Source of the DNA: Moraxella caprae DSM 19149
GTDB lineage: Bacteria; Pseudomonadota; Gammaproteobacteria; Pseudomonadales; Moraxellaceae
Length of the DNA stretch: 64,000 nt
Assembly (NCBI RefSeq): GCF_000426885.1
Contig: NZ_AUGF01000016.1
Coordinates: 1-64,000, forward strand
Reading direction: 5' to 3'
Positions 37,331-45,810 of this stretch are shown piece after piece. Numbering within the stretch: the stretch's first letter is position 1; the number at the start of each line of letters is the position of its first letter. The notes beneath the pieces are model-generated. The model was not told the origin of the DNA, did not search any database, and saw nothing but the letters and a program-made list of their open reading frames with translations. Both the position numbers and the translations under genes were made by a program.

Positions 37331-37663
37331 TAGGGCGTGCCTGCCTTTGGTATTTGCAATAAAAATCACGAAAAATCACACGTTTTTCAAGGAAAAGTCC
37401 GCAGTTGATATTAAAATATCAACAAGGATTTTGACTTCGAGCCACAAGATTTAGCCATTTTTCATGCAAAAATATGATTTTATTTCTGAAATATTTCTAT
37501 AATAGACTTCCTGCAAAACTAGGTTTTCCGTTCGCCCCGAGCTTGTTGAGGGGTGGCGGAAAACCGTTATGGTTCGACAAGCTCACCACGAACGGTTTTC
37601 CTTATTTTTGGGTTTTGCAAGAAGCCTAATGTAGACTGTGTTATAAAGGTTCAACACGCCCTA
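37331..37663 (+). repeat. Interspersed repeat family A, copy 4, interrupted by a family B MITE
   Basis: The left part (37331-37502) reads tagggcgtgcctgcctttgg and includes the gacttcgagccacaagattt block. The right part (37629-37663) has gtgttataaaggt and ends acacgcccta. A 126-bp family B element lies between them, so B inserted after A was in place. Confidence 0.8.
37503..37628 (+). mobile_element. MITE-like family B, copy 1 (nested in family A)
   Basis: Ends tagacttcctgcaaaact and ggttttgcaagaagccta are inverted repeats. The middle holds gttcgccccgagcttgttgagg and gttcgacaagctcaccacgaac. Near-identical copies are at 39763-39888 (inverted) and 40615-40739. It contains no gene. Its ends match the IS5-like element at the left edge of the window. 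Confidence 0.8.
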
Positions 37664-37714
37664 ATGATTGGTTGTATTTATAGATAAAAGGTAACTTATT
37701 TTTATTAAAGGCAA

Positions 37715-37748
37715 ACAAAAAAACCGCCACCCAAATAGGTAGCGGTTT
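37715..37748 (-). terminator. Terminator after sixA
   Basis: On the minus strand the stem aaccgctacc/ggtggcggtt with loop tatttg is followed by a run of seven T. Confidence 0.85.
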
Positions 37749-37786
37749 GTTAAATGAACCTGTAAAGCGGTTATGTTATCAGTCCA

Positions 37787-38281
37787 TCAAGGTTGCACAG
37801 GCGAGAATCTCTCGCTTTGACGTGCTAGACCTTGGGCGATGACATCGGCTGTCATGACTCTGTATTCTGCCAAATCAAACATCGGCGGGGGCAAGCCGTC
37901 TGCGTCCAGATACGCCACCATACGAGCGACTATCGGCATATGACACACCACTGCTATCACTTTATCATGCTCATGCCCATAGTGCGATGTAATAATCCGC
38001 TCAATGTCCGCCACGCCTGCCACAGGGTCGTCATCAGGAGTGATGCTGTCTAACGTGATGAACGTGGGATTTTCTTTGTTATCTGCAATGTTTTGCAAGA
38101 TTTTGGCGGTTTGGTCGGCACGGTTAAAGGGACTGGCGATAATCATGTCAAGGCTATATCGCTCGGTGAGATGCGTGGCAGTCTGGTTCGCCTGAGCTTG
38201 TCCAAATTCGGTCAAATCACGCCCCGCGTCATCAGCACAATAGGCGGCTGCTTGTCCGTGTCGGATAAAGATAAGTTTCAT
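37787..38281 (-). CDS. sixA: Phosphohistidine phosphatase SixA
   Basis: This small histidine phosphatase (164 residues) has the RHG motif in LIFIRHGQAAAY and the second catalytic histidine in VVCHMPIVARM. SixA removes phosphate from histidine phosphotransfer proteins, including the nitrogen PTS in E. coli. GAAGGA precedes the ATG. It lies downstream of gpsA on the same strand, a common arrangement in this group. Confidence 0.9.
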   Translation of the reverse strand: MKLIFIRHGQAAAYCADDAGRDLTEFGQAQANQTATHLTERYSLDMIIASPFNRADQTAKILQNIADNKENPTFITLDSITPDDDPVAGVADIERIITSHYGHEHDKVIAVVCHMPIVARMVAYLDADGLPPPMFDLAEYRVMTADVIAQGLARQSERFSPVQP

Positions 38282-38303
38282 GGTAAATCCTTCTTCTAAT
38301 ATA

Positions 38304-38327
38304 GGGTAAATTGCAATTTGCCCCTAC
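38304..38327. repeat. Short palindrome family F, copy 1
   Basis: gggtaaattgcaatttgcccc is a near-perfect palindrome. Related copies are at 39935-39958 and 56266-56289. Confidence 0.5.
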
Positions 38328-38433
38328 ACACTTATTTAAAAATTTTCAAAAGTAAATATAGCCCAATTTAACAATCACAACCTATTTATCGTCATTATCA
38401 TCAATAACTTCATCATCTTTGGGCTTATTCTCT

Positions 38434-39708
38434 TTACTTGCCTTTAATTACCTTATCAAACTCTTTTGATAGCTTTTCATTACTCTCATCATGGGGCATG
38501 ACAAATTCCACATCACTTCGAAACCCTGTTTCCATCAGGTTTACCGCCACACTTAGAGCCGATTTGTTTTCATATAGCACCGCATATAGAGCATGGGTAA
38601 TTGGCATATAAATGCTCAGTTTTTTGGCTTGCTCTTCTACCTGAGCAATGGTGTTCACCCCTTCGGCGGTTTGCCCAAGCTTTTTAATGGCATTATCGAG
38701 CGTGATACCCTTGCCAAGCATATTACCAATTTGATAATTGCGACTTAGGGTGGAGTTACAAGTGGCGTATAAATCGCCCACACCCGATAAGCCTAAGAAC
38801 GTCAAGGGATTCGCCCCCACCGCCACACCAAATCGGCTCATCTCCGCCAACGCCCGAGTAAGTAGCATGGCTTTGGTGTTCTCACCCACGCCATAGGCAT
38901 TTGCCATACCCATTGCCACAGCATAGATGTTTTTTAACGCTCCACCAAGCTCCACACCCTTGACATCATCAGAGGCAAACACCCGAAAAAACGCACTATG
39001 TAGTGCTGTCTGTACCGCCACTCTGAGTGGCTCGGACGGACTGGCGATGACGCTGGCGGACGGCATATTATTCATGATTTCAAGGGCAAGGTTCGGCCCG
39101 CTCATTACGCCAAAATTGACCTGTGGCAATTCTTCCTTGATGATGTCGCTCATCAGGGCAAACGTGCCTTTTTCTATGCCCTTGGTCAAAGACACCACCG
39201 CTTGATGTGTGATGTATGGACGGATATTTTGCAAGGTCTCACGCACCGCCGAGCTTGGCACCGCCACAAAGATGATGTCTTTGTTTTTGACTGATTCTGC
39301 CAAATCATGACTAAACGCCAAACGGCTATCTAGCACATGATTGGGTAGGTATCTTTTGTTAATGCGGGTTTTTTGTAGGGCTTTGACCGTCTTTTTATCA
39401 CGCACCCACAGGGTCGTCTCACAACCGTTTTTGGCGGACAAATTTGCCATTGCCGTCCCAAAACTACCCCCACCGAGTACCACGATACGCAGGGGTGTAT
39501 CCATTTGCTTATCCACATGAATGCCAAATGTATCAGTCTTAGGCTCTTTTTTGCGTTTTTTGGCAAGATGGGCAAGGTTTGCCAAAATTCCGCCTTCGGC
39601 TTCGGATTTTTCTAAGAGATGTCGGGCTTCTTCTAAGCCTTGATTGATGCTTTGGCTTGCTGCATCGACAATCTTTTTGACTTTGGGGTTATCTTTTGGC
39701 AATTTCAT
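38434..39708 (-). CDS. gpsA: Glycerol-3-phosphate dehydrogenase [NAD(P)+] with N-terminal extension
   Basis: GpsA makes sn-glycerol 3-phosphate for phospholipid synthesis. The 424-residue product has the Rossmann motif VVLGGGSFGTAMA starting near residue 76, then VSLTKGIEKG, MSGPNLALEI and the GLSGVGDLYATC block with catalytic Lys earlier in GALKNIYA. The first 70 residues are an extra lysine-rich, helical segment not found in E. coli GpsA. The second ATG (39708) has AAGGAT eight bases upstream and is preferred to one 18 bases earlier. Confidence 0.94.
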   Translation of the reverse strand: MKLPKDNPKVKKIVDAASQSINQGLEEARHLLEKSEAEGGILANLAHLAKKRKKEPKTDTFGIHVDKQMDTPLRIVVLGGGSFGTAMANLSAKNGCETTLWVRDKKTVKALQKTRINKRYLPNHVLDSRLAFSHDLAESVKNKDIIFVAVPSSAVRETLQNIRPYITHQAVVSLTKGIEKGTFALMSDIIKEELPQVNFGVMSGPNLALEIMNNMPSASVIASPSEPLRVAVQTALHSAFFRVFASDDVKGVELGGALKNIYAVAMGMANAYGVGENTKAMLLTRALAEMSRFGVAVGANPLTFLGLSGVGDLYATCNSTLSRNYQIGNMLGKGITLDNAIKKLGQTAEGVNTIAQVEEQAKKLSIYMPITHALYAVLYENKSALSVAVNLMETGFRSDVEFVMPHDESNEKLSKEFDKVIKGK

Positions 39709-39762
39709 GGGCTTATCCTTTTGCATGGATTTTTTGCATATCTAAATTGTTAAAACATTCAA

Positions 39763-39888
39763 TAGACTTCCTGCAAAACCCAAAAATAAGGAAAACCGTT
39801 CGTGGTGAGCTTGTCGAACCATAACGGTTTTCCGCCACCCCTCAACAAGCTCGGGGCGAACGGAAAGCCTAGTTTTGCAGGAAGTCTA
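39763..39888 (-). mobile_element. MITE-like family B, copy 2
   Basis: A 126-bp copy in opposite orientation to copy 1, with perfect 17-bp inverted ends tagacttcctgcaaaac and gttttgcaggaagtcta. It lies just upstream of gpsA. Confidence 0.85.
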
Positions 39889-39934
39889 ATTAAACATTTT
39901 TTAAATTTTCAATTTTTTTATCATTGTTTTGTCA

Positions 39935-39958
39935 AGGGCAAATTGTAATTTGCCCCTA
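39935..39958. repeat. Short palindrome family F, copy 2
   Basis: agggcaaattgtaatttgcccct, an almost perfect palindrome, between the MITE and the nitroreductase gene. Confidence 0.5.
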
Positions 39959-39996
39959 CCATTCAAAAACAATCAAAAATCGTTGAGATTGATAAT

Positions 39997-40569
39997 TTAT
40001 TGATAAAAATAAACAAATTCTGCCAAATCCACTTCTTCATGCTCAGGCATGACAATATCGCTTGACCCAACATAAACAAATCCGCACACGAGATTGTCAT
40101 CGCTAACCTCAAAATGGGCTTTGACGGCAGGCTCATTACACAAATGGCCTGTCCGCCACACCGTGCGATAGCCCATGCTTTGTAGTGCCAACAGCAGGTT
40201 TTGCACCACCGCCCCCACGCACAGAAGTTGCTCAAATTCTGGTACTTTTGGGTGCTGTTTGTAGTCGGTTGCCACCGTGATAATCATCGGAGCCCGTTTT
40301 GGCATATTGATGAGTTTGATGCGTGCGGTGTCGTCTAGGCTCTCGCCGTCTGCTTCGGCTTTGGCAAGCCCTGCTTGGAGCAATACCTGCCCAAACTCAT
40401 CAAGAGCCTTGCCCGTCATCACGCCAAACCGATAGGGGCGTAACACCTTATGGTCGGGGGCGGTCATCGCACACAAAAAGGCGGTGTTTAGCTCATCATG
40501 GCTTGGCATGGGTAGGGAGAGCTTGCCAATGCTACGGCGAGCATGGATAAGGGAGATTAGGTCGTTCAT
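39997..40569 (-). CDS. Nitroreductase family protein (YdjA-like)
   Basis: The 190-residue FMN-dependent nitroreductase begins MNDLISLIHARRSIGKL and has the conserved PNxHVxxPYRFGV-type block (APDHKVLRPYRFGVMTG). It then has GAVVQNLLLALQSMGYRTVWRTG. The compact length and sequence resemble YdjA. The physiological substrate is unknown. It has no clear operon partner. Confidence 0.87.
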   Translation of the reverse strand: MNDLISLIHARRSIGKLSLPMPSHDELNTAFLCAMTAPDHKVLRPYRFGVMTGKALDEFGQVLLQAGLAKAEADGESLDDTARIKLINMPKRAPMIITVATDYKQHPKVPEFEQLLCVGAVVQNLLLALQSMGYRTVWRTGHLCNEPAVKAHFEVSDDNLVCGFVYVGSSDIVMPEHEEVDLAEFVYFYQ

Positions 40570-40614
40570 GGTTGTTCTCGTTTGATTTTACTTTTAATCG
40601 GTTTGGAATATAAA

Positions 40615-40739
40615 TAGACTTCCTGCAAAACTAGGCTTTCCGTTCGCCCCGAGCTTGTTGAGGGGTGGCGGAAAACCGTTATGGTTCGACAAGCTCACCA
40701 CGAACGGTTTTCCTTATTTTGGGTTTTGCAGGAAGTCTA
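40615..40739 (+). mobile_element. MITE-like family B, copy 3
   Basis: A 125-bp copy in the same orientation as copy 1. Perfect inverted ends tagacttcctgcaaaac and gttttgcaggaagtcta are flanked by aaat and atata. It lies upstream of the nitroreductase gene, which is flanked by B copies on both sides in opposite orientation. Confidence 0.85.
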
Positions 40740-40821
40740 ATATATAGGGATAATTTATTTGCCCAAAAATCAAGGTTTTTTATACAAGACAAATGTCATT
40801 CACCCAATCATCGGATATGGA

Positions 40822-40880
40822 AAGCACGCCCCTACATGGCATTTTTCAAAATTTAGCATTGGTACAAATTGGGGTTAATT
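40822..40880 (-). repeat. Short repeat family E, copy 3
   Basis: On the minus strand it reads ttaaccccaatttgtaccaa, gctaaattttgaaaaatgcc and gtaggggcgtgc, matching copies at 2701 and 8102. Confidence 0.5.
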
Positions 40881-40893
40881 GGCTATAAGCCCC

Positions 40894-41991
40894 CTATTCC
40901 ACCCGATGCTCTTCCGACAGATATTCCTCAGACTGCATTTCAAGTAGGCGTGAACGTGTCCGCTCAATCTCAAAGGCGAGTTTTTCGCCTTGATACAACT
41001 CCAAAATGGACTGCTCGGCACGCACGAGCAATTTGACACGGCGGTCATAAAATTCGTCCACCAAATAAATAAATCGTCTGGTTGGGTCCATAAACGTATC
41101 TGTCAAGGCAGGGACATTATCCACCATCACCGTATCAAAATCACTGGCAATCTCAATAAAATCAGACGCCGAACGGGGCTGCATACACAAATCCCTAAAA
41201 CTTGCCAACAGCATGGTCTCGGTACGCTTAATGATATCAATCTTGCGCCCACCGATGACAATGGGGTCGGTCAGCACTTTTTGACCACCTGCCAGCGTGT
41301 CAAACCGCTCGGACAGCCAGTCTTTGGTGTCGTCCGTTAGGGGCGATGAGTAGAGTTTGGCTTGCTTTAACAATCTTAGCCGATAATCCACGCCTGCGTC
41401 AATATTCATCACGGTTGTGTGCTTTTCAACTTGCTCGATGGCAGGCAAAAAGCGGTCCCTGTGAATGCCATTTTTATAAAGTCCAGACGGCTCAATGTTG
41501 GACGTTGCCACAAGCGTAATGCCACGCTCAAAGAGCATACTAAACAAATCGCCCAGAATCATGGCATCCGACACATTGGAGACAAAAAATTCATCAAAAC
41601 AAATAACAACCGCCTCAGCATGGATAATGTCCGCCACTTTTTGTAAGGGATTGACTTGCCCTTGCAATTTGACAAGCTCGGACTGCACTCGTTTCATAAA
41701 ATGATGAAAATGCAGTCGCATTTTTCGCTCTATCGGCAAGCTGTCATAAAACATATCCATAAGCCACGTCTTGCCACGTCCGACACCGCCCCACATATAC
41801 AAGCCTTTGGGAGGCGTGGGTTTGGATTTGAACAGACTGGCAAAAAAGCCTTGATTGGTGTTTTGGCTTGCCATGATTTCATGGTGCAATTTGTCAAGGT
41901 AGGCAACCGCCTTTGCTTGCACGTCATCGTGGCTAAAATTGCCTGTGGCTAGGGCTTCATCATAGCGTTTTTGGGGGGATAAATTGGTCAT
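40894..41991 (-). CDS. zapE: Cell division protein ZapE (AFG1-like ATPase)
   Basis: ZapE is a P-loop ATPase associated with the division ring under stress. The 365-residue product has Walker A in GLYMWGGVGRGKTWLMD (about residue 65-80), the HFHHFMKRVQ block and Walker B in AVVICFDEFFVSNVSDAMIL. Its ATG overlaps the stop of the upstream membrane protein gene (TAATG), so translation is probably coupled. Confidence 0.93.
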   Translation of the reverse strand: MTNLSPQKRYDEALATGNFSHDDVQAKAVAYLDKLHHEIMASQNTNQGFFASLFKSKPTPPKGLYMWGGVGRGKTWLMDMFYDSLPIERKMRLHFHHFMKRVQSELVKLQGQVNPLQKVADIIHAEAVVICFDEFFVSNVSDAMILGDLFSMLFERGITLVATSNIEPSGLYKNGIHRDRFLPAIEQVEKHTTVMNIDAGVDYRLRLLKQAKLYSSPLTDDTKDWLSERFDTLAGGQKVLTDPIVIGGRKIDIIKRTETMLLASFRDLCMQPRSASDFIEIASDFDTVMVDNVPALTDTFMDPTRRFIYLVDEFYDRRVKLLVRAEQSILELYQGEKLAFEIERTRSRLLEMQSEEYLSEEHRVE

Positions 41992-42530
41992 TATTTTTCC
42001 TTTGGCTCTATATTTGCCTTGTTGATTTTGCGATTTTCACCACAAACATCGTCACGTGTATAATTGAACGTCATCATCATAATATGTCCTAGAAATAGCA
42101 CAAAAAACAATGCGCTTACAAGTGCCGAACCCCATAAATAGCTTTTTAAACTACGTACGCCACGAGCATATTCATATTCGGTTAAATATTTATAAGGCTT
42201 ATCGGACAAATAATAAATATTAATGGTCTTAGGTGGGTTATTACAACCGCCTGTCAGATTATGTGTGTAGGTTTTACCATTAACCACACGCCGATAATAA
42301 GCATCGTCACTCCCACCTCTTCTGCCACTAGAACATAATGTTTTATATAAATACGCTGTTGTGGCCACCCCGTTAGCATGAATGCCTACATGAAGTTCTT
42401 GTGCTTTTATGCGATAGCTGATAGATACAAGCATTGAGATTAGCATAATGAACAACAAAACAACTACCCATATTATAAATATTCTCTTGTTGTACACAAA
42501 AAATGCTTTATCTAAAACAATATCATTCAT
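41991..42530 (-). CDS. Two-TM membrane protein of unknown function
   Basis: The 179-residue protein has a hydrophobic segment near each end (about residues 16-37 and 131-155). The middle region, probably periplasmic, has two cysteines (LCSSGRRGG and GGCNNPP), and its block VNGKTYTHNL followed by INIYYLSDKP recalls DUF3592-type domains. The ATG at 42530 is preferred; a GTG six bases upstream is possible. It sits between an alpha/beta hydrolase gene and zapE, overlapping zapE by one base. Confidence 0.7.
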   Translation of the reverse strand: MNDIVLDKAFFVYNKRIFIIWVVVLLFIMLISMLVSISYRIKAQELHVGIHANGVATTAYLYKTLCSSGRRGGSDDAYYRRVVNGKTYTHNLTGGCNNPPKTINIYYLSDKPYKYLTEYEYARGVRSLKSYLWGSALVSALFFVLFLGHIMMMTFNYTRDDVCGENRKINKANIEPKEK

Positions 42531-42547
42531 CTGCACAATTTCTCAAA

Positions 42548-43174
42548 TCATTTTTCAATCAATTCTTTTAACTCACTAAGTCGCCCATGAAAAAAGTGGC
42601 TCGCCCCTGTCATCACTTTACTGCGTATGCCAAACTCATCGGCAAAATCCGCCATACTGCTTGGGCGGACAAATTCATCTTGGTCGCCATAAATCATGAG
42701 CGTATCGGTCGGCAAGGTTAGCCCTGTTGGGTCGTTTTTTTCAACGGACGGGGCAATGAGCGTGAGTTTTTGCAGATTAACATCGTAATCCGTCAACACC
42801 TTATCCGCCACACGGCACGCAATAAATCCCCCAAAAGAAAATCCCGCCAGCCACAGCGTCTTGGCATTCGTCTGCTGCAGTGCCCAATCAAGCACGCATA
42901 GGCTGTCCAAATACTCGCCATTGCCATACTCAATCTCACCGCTTGAGAGCCCCACGCCCCGATAATTAAACCGCACGGTATCCATGCCATTTTCTTTACA
43001 AAAGCGGTATAGGGTCGTAACGACCTTATTATTCATTGTCCCGCCTGCTTTGGGATTGGGGTGCAAAATGACGGCAAGCGTGTCCGAGTTTGCCCAATGT
43101 GCGTCTACTTCAAGCACTGCATTATCGCCCATGTGCGGGGCAAGGATTAGGGTTGTGGGTTTTAAGTTTTTCAT
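42548..43174 (-). CDS. Alpha/beta hydrolase
   Basis: The 208-residue protein is a compact hydrolase of the type grouped as COG2945. It has the early LAVILHPNPKAGGTMNN region, RFNYRGVGLSSGE, the nucleophile elbow GFSFGG, an acid in YGDQDEFV and a histidine in GASHFFHG. The substrate is unknown. It is the first gene of a three-gene group ending with zapE. Confidence 0.88.
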   Translation of the reverse strand: MKNLKPTTLILAPHMGDNAVLEVDAHWANSDTLAVILHPNPKAGGTMNNKVVTTLYRFCKENGMDTVRFNYRGVGLSSGEIEYGNGEYLDSLCVLDWALQQTNAKTLWLAGFSFGGFIACRVADKVLTDYDVNLQKLTLIAPSVEKNDPTGLTLPTDTLMIYGDQDEFVRPSSMADFADEFGIRSKVMTGASHFFHGRLSELKELIEK

Positions 43175-43478
43175 GTTTTTAAAAGTATAAAATTAGCCAT
43201 TATAGCATAAAATCAGACTTATACAGATGTTTTTGTGGTGGGTTTTTATGATGAAATTTTGGGATTTCTTTGTAAATAGGGATAAATAACTAGGATTATG
43301 TTAAATAAATTTTTAAAATAAAAAGGGAATCATAAGTTTTTGTGTTAAAGTTACCACAAATTTTTGATATTTGAATACTGCCCTTTTTGTAGGCGTGCAC
43401 AGCACGCCCCTACATCAAAACATCATTGCGTTTGTGGTAATTTTAAAGTCTATTGAGTATATAATAATACTCGTGTTA
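43175..43478. other. Gene-free spacer with a hairpin repeat
   Basis: A family C copy (43348-43450) has inverted ends agttaccacaaa and tttgtggtaattttaaagt and a central hairpin taggcgtgcacagcacgcccctac. The rest is AT-rich. No gene is visible. Confidence 0.5.
43348..43450 (-). repeat. Short hairpin repeat family C, copy 2
   Basis: This copy has both ends: ttaccacaaa on the left and tttgtggtaa on the right, around a GC-rich hairpin. It resembles sequence at 2572 and 60526. Confidence 0.5.
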
Positions 43479-44294
43479 TCACACCCCAAACCTTGCCCAA
43501 ATCGGTGCATGGTCGGACGGTTTTTCTAGCCCACGAATGTCATAGCTAATCCCTGCATCCACACAGTCTTGGATAAGTTTGTCTGTACACAAGATATGGT
43601 CAATTCTAAGCCCCCGTTTTGGCGTGTCATCAAAGCCTTTTGAGCGGTAATCAAACCAGCTAAACTCGTCTGCACTGTCAGGCTTAAACTTACGGTAAGT
43701 GTCATATAAATCACGACTCATCAGCTCATCATACCATTCACGCTCTTCTGGCAAAAATGAACAGGTGCCATTTTTTAGCCAGCGTTTGGCATTTGGCTCG
43801 CCAATACCCACGTCATTGTCATGGGGTGAGATGTTCATATCGCCCATGATGACAAGCTCACGCCCCTGCCCTTTTAGCTCGTCAATGTAGCGGTTTAGGT
43901 CGGCATAAAAGGCACGTTTCATGGGAAATTTGGTCTCATGGTCTCGATTTTCGCCTTGGGGGAAATAGCCGTTGATGACATCAATCTTACGCCCATTGAC
44001 ATCAAATCTGGCATGAATCAGTCGTCTTTGGGCATCCACATCGGCAAAGGGAAAGCCCTTTTGTACAAAAATCGGCTCAAATTTGGACAAAATCGCCACG
44101 CCATAATGCGACTTTTGTCCAAAAAATTCCACATGATAGCCAAGGCTCTCCACGTCTTTTAAGGGAAAGGCTTCATCATGAACTTTGGTTTCTTGCAAAC
44201 CGATAATATCCGCCCCAAGCGTATCACGCACGGCAAGAAGTTGGTGTGGTCTGGCACGCAGTCCGTTGATATTAAAACTGACAAAAGTAGTCAT
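43479..44294 (-). CDS. xthA: Exodeoxyribonuclease III
   Basis: This 271-residue DNA repair enzyme cuts at abasic sites and removes 3' blocks. It has the family motifs [22 protein letters not shown] with the catalytic Glu, GDMNISPHD and the C-terminal [15 protein letters not shown] with Asp-His. GAGAATA precedes the ATG. Confidence 0.95.
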   Translation of the reverse strand: MTTFVSFNINGLRARPHQLLAVRDTLGADIIGLQETKVHDEAFPLKDVESLGYHVEFFGQKSHYGVAILSKFEPIFVQKGFPFADVDAQRRLIHARFDVNGRKIDVINGYFPQGENRDHETKFPMKRAFYADLNRYIDELKGQGRELVIMGDMNISPHDNDVGIGEPNAKRWLKNGTCSFLPEEREWYDELMSRDLYDTYRKFKPDSADEFSWFDYRSKGFDDTPKRGLRIDHILCTDKLIQDCVDAGISYDIRGLEKPSDHAPIWARFGV

Positions 44295-44350
44295 TGCAAT
44301 ATTCTCTTAAAAAATAATGGCATATTATAAGGGCAAAACCACAAATATAA

Positions 44351-44388
44351 AGGGCATGCCGACCGTTGGTAGCATTTTTACAAAATAC
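44351..44388 (-). repeat. Fragment of interspersed repeat family A
   Basis: agggcatgccgaccgttggt followed by agcatttttacaaaata matches the start of copy 3 at 32107. Only this end is present. Confidence 0.5.
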
Positions 44389-44504
44389 CTGCTTGATACA
44401 TAATAATTTTTGCATAATATAAATTATTAATCATAAAAAATTATAAAACAATAAGCTATAGTATGCTAATATCACAAAACTTTATTTTTATTATTGGGGC
44501 AATT

Positions 44505-45731
44505 ATGGCTAATCGCATTAACTGGAGAGCCTTTGGACCGGGCATCTTGATTGCATCTGCTGCCATTGGTGGGTCGCATTTGGTCGCATCAACACAAGCA
44601 GGGGCGTTGTATGGTTGGCAACTTGCCATCATCATCTTATTGGCAAACTTTTTTAAATACCCCTTTTTTCGCTTTGCCACTGACTATGCTTATGAGACAG
44701 GCGACAGTCTCATCACAGGCTACGCCAAAAAATCCAAATTTTATCTTTGGGCGTTTTTTATCCTGTCCATCTTATCAGGCATGATTAGCACGGGGGCAGT
44801 GGCACTGCTGACGGCAGTGATTTTAAGCTACATGCTCCCCTTTGAACTATCTACCATTGCTTTATCAGGCTTAGTCATGGTTACTTCTTGGGCACTGCTT
44901 ATCTTTGGGCATTTTCGAGTGCTTGATAATATCACCAAATGGATCATCATTCTTTTGACCGTAACGACCGTCTTGGCAGTGATGGTCGCAGGGGCAAAAG
45001 CCTCCCCACCCGCTCCTGACTTTGTGGCGGTCTCGCCCTTTAATATGGCAGGGCTTGCCTTTATCATCGCTTTGATGGGCTGGATGCCAACGCCATTAGA
45101 ATTCTCTGTCATCTCCTCAATATGGACTGCCAAAAAAATCCGTGACGACCACCCCACGCACAAGCAAGGCTTGCTTGACTTTAATGTTGGCTATCTTACT
45201 TCTACCATCTTGGCGTTATTTTTCTTGGCATTGGGGGTGTTTGTCCAGTATGGCACAGGACAAGAGATTGCCATGCAAGGCGGTGCCTACATCGGGCAAC
45301 TCATTGACATGTACACCAAAACCATCGGCGAATGGGCAAGGGGCTTGGTGACGTTCATCGCCTTTTTGTGCATGTTTGGCACCATCATCACTTGCGTGGA
45401 TGGCTATGGTCGTGCCAACGCCGAATGCTTTACGCTCATCAGCGGACACAAGCCATCAGGCAAAACCACACTGTTTTGGACGACTGTCACCACCATCACA
45501 GGTTTTGGGCTTATCACGTTCTTTATGGGGCAGATGGCAACTTTGCTCAAATTTGCCATGATTTCTGCCTTTGTCACCGCACCGATTTTTGCCTATTTGA
45601 ACTACTCACTCATCAAAAGCCGTGGCAAGAAACTCTCGCCTTTGATGAACGTGTATGCCATCTGTGGGATTGTGTTCTTGACAGGGTTTACAGGGCTGTT
45701 TTTGTTACAGTTTTTTGGGGTTATCGGATAA
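44505..45731 (+). CDS. Nramp-fold transporter without metal motifs, paralogue
   Basis: The 408-residue protein is a close paralogue of the one at 12798-14069: WRAFGPGILIASAAIGGSH against WKAFGPGILMASAAIGGSH, and the same GWMPTPLEFSVI block in TM6. It too lacks DPGN. The ATG at 44505 has GGGGC seven bases upstream; an ATG 42 bases earlier is possible. It stands alone. The substrate is not known. Confidence 0.8.
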   Translation: MANRINWRAFGPGILIASAAIGGSHLVASTQAGALYGWQLAIIILLANFFKYPFFRFATDYAYETGDSLITGYAKKSKFYLWAFFILSILSGMISTGAVALLTAVILSYMLPFELSTIALSGLVMVTSWALLIFGHFRVLDNITKWIIILLTVTTVLAVMVAGAKASPPAPDFVAVSPFNMAGLAFIIALMGWMPTPLEFSVISSIWTAKKIRDDHPTHKQGLLDFNVGYLTSTILALFFLALGVFVQYGTGQEIAMQGGAYIGQLIDMYTKTIGEWARGLVTFIAFLCMFGTIITCVDGYGRANAECFTLISGHKPSGKTTLFWTTVTTITGFGLITFFMGQMATLLKFAMISAFVTAPIFAYLNYSLIKSRGKKLSPLMNVYAICGIVFLTGFTGLFLLQFFGVIG

Positions 45732-45751
45732 ACTTTGCACCAACCCACGAT

Positions 45752-45781
45752 AAAAAAACCAGTCGCTTGACTGGTTTTTTG
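45752..45781. terminator. Bidirectional terminator
   Basis: aaaaaaaccagtcgcttgac with its complement ctggtttttt forms an 8-10 bp stem with A-run before and T-run after. It serves the Nramp-fold gene and perhaps the convergent opp operon. Confidence 0.9.
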
Positions 45782-45810
45782 TTGGATGGGGTAAAATAAA
45801 TCAAGATAAA

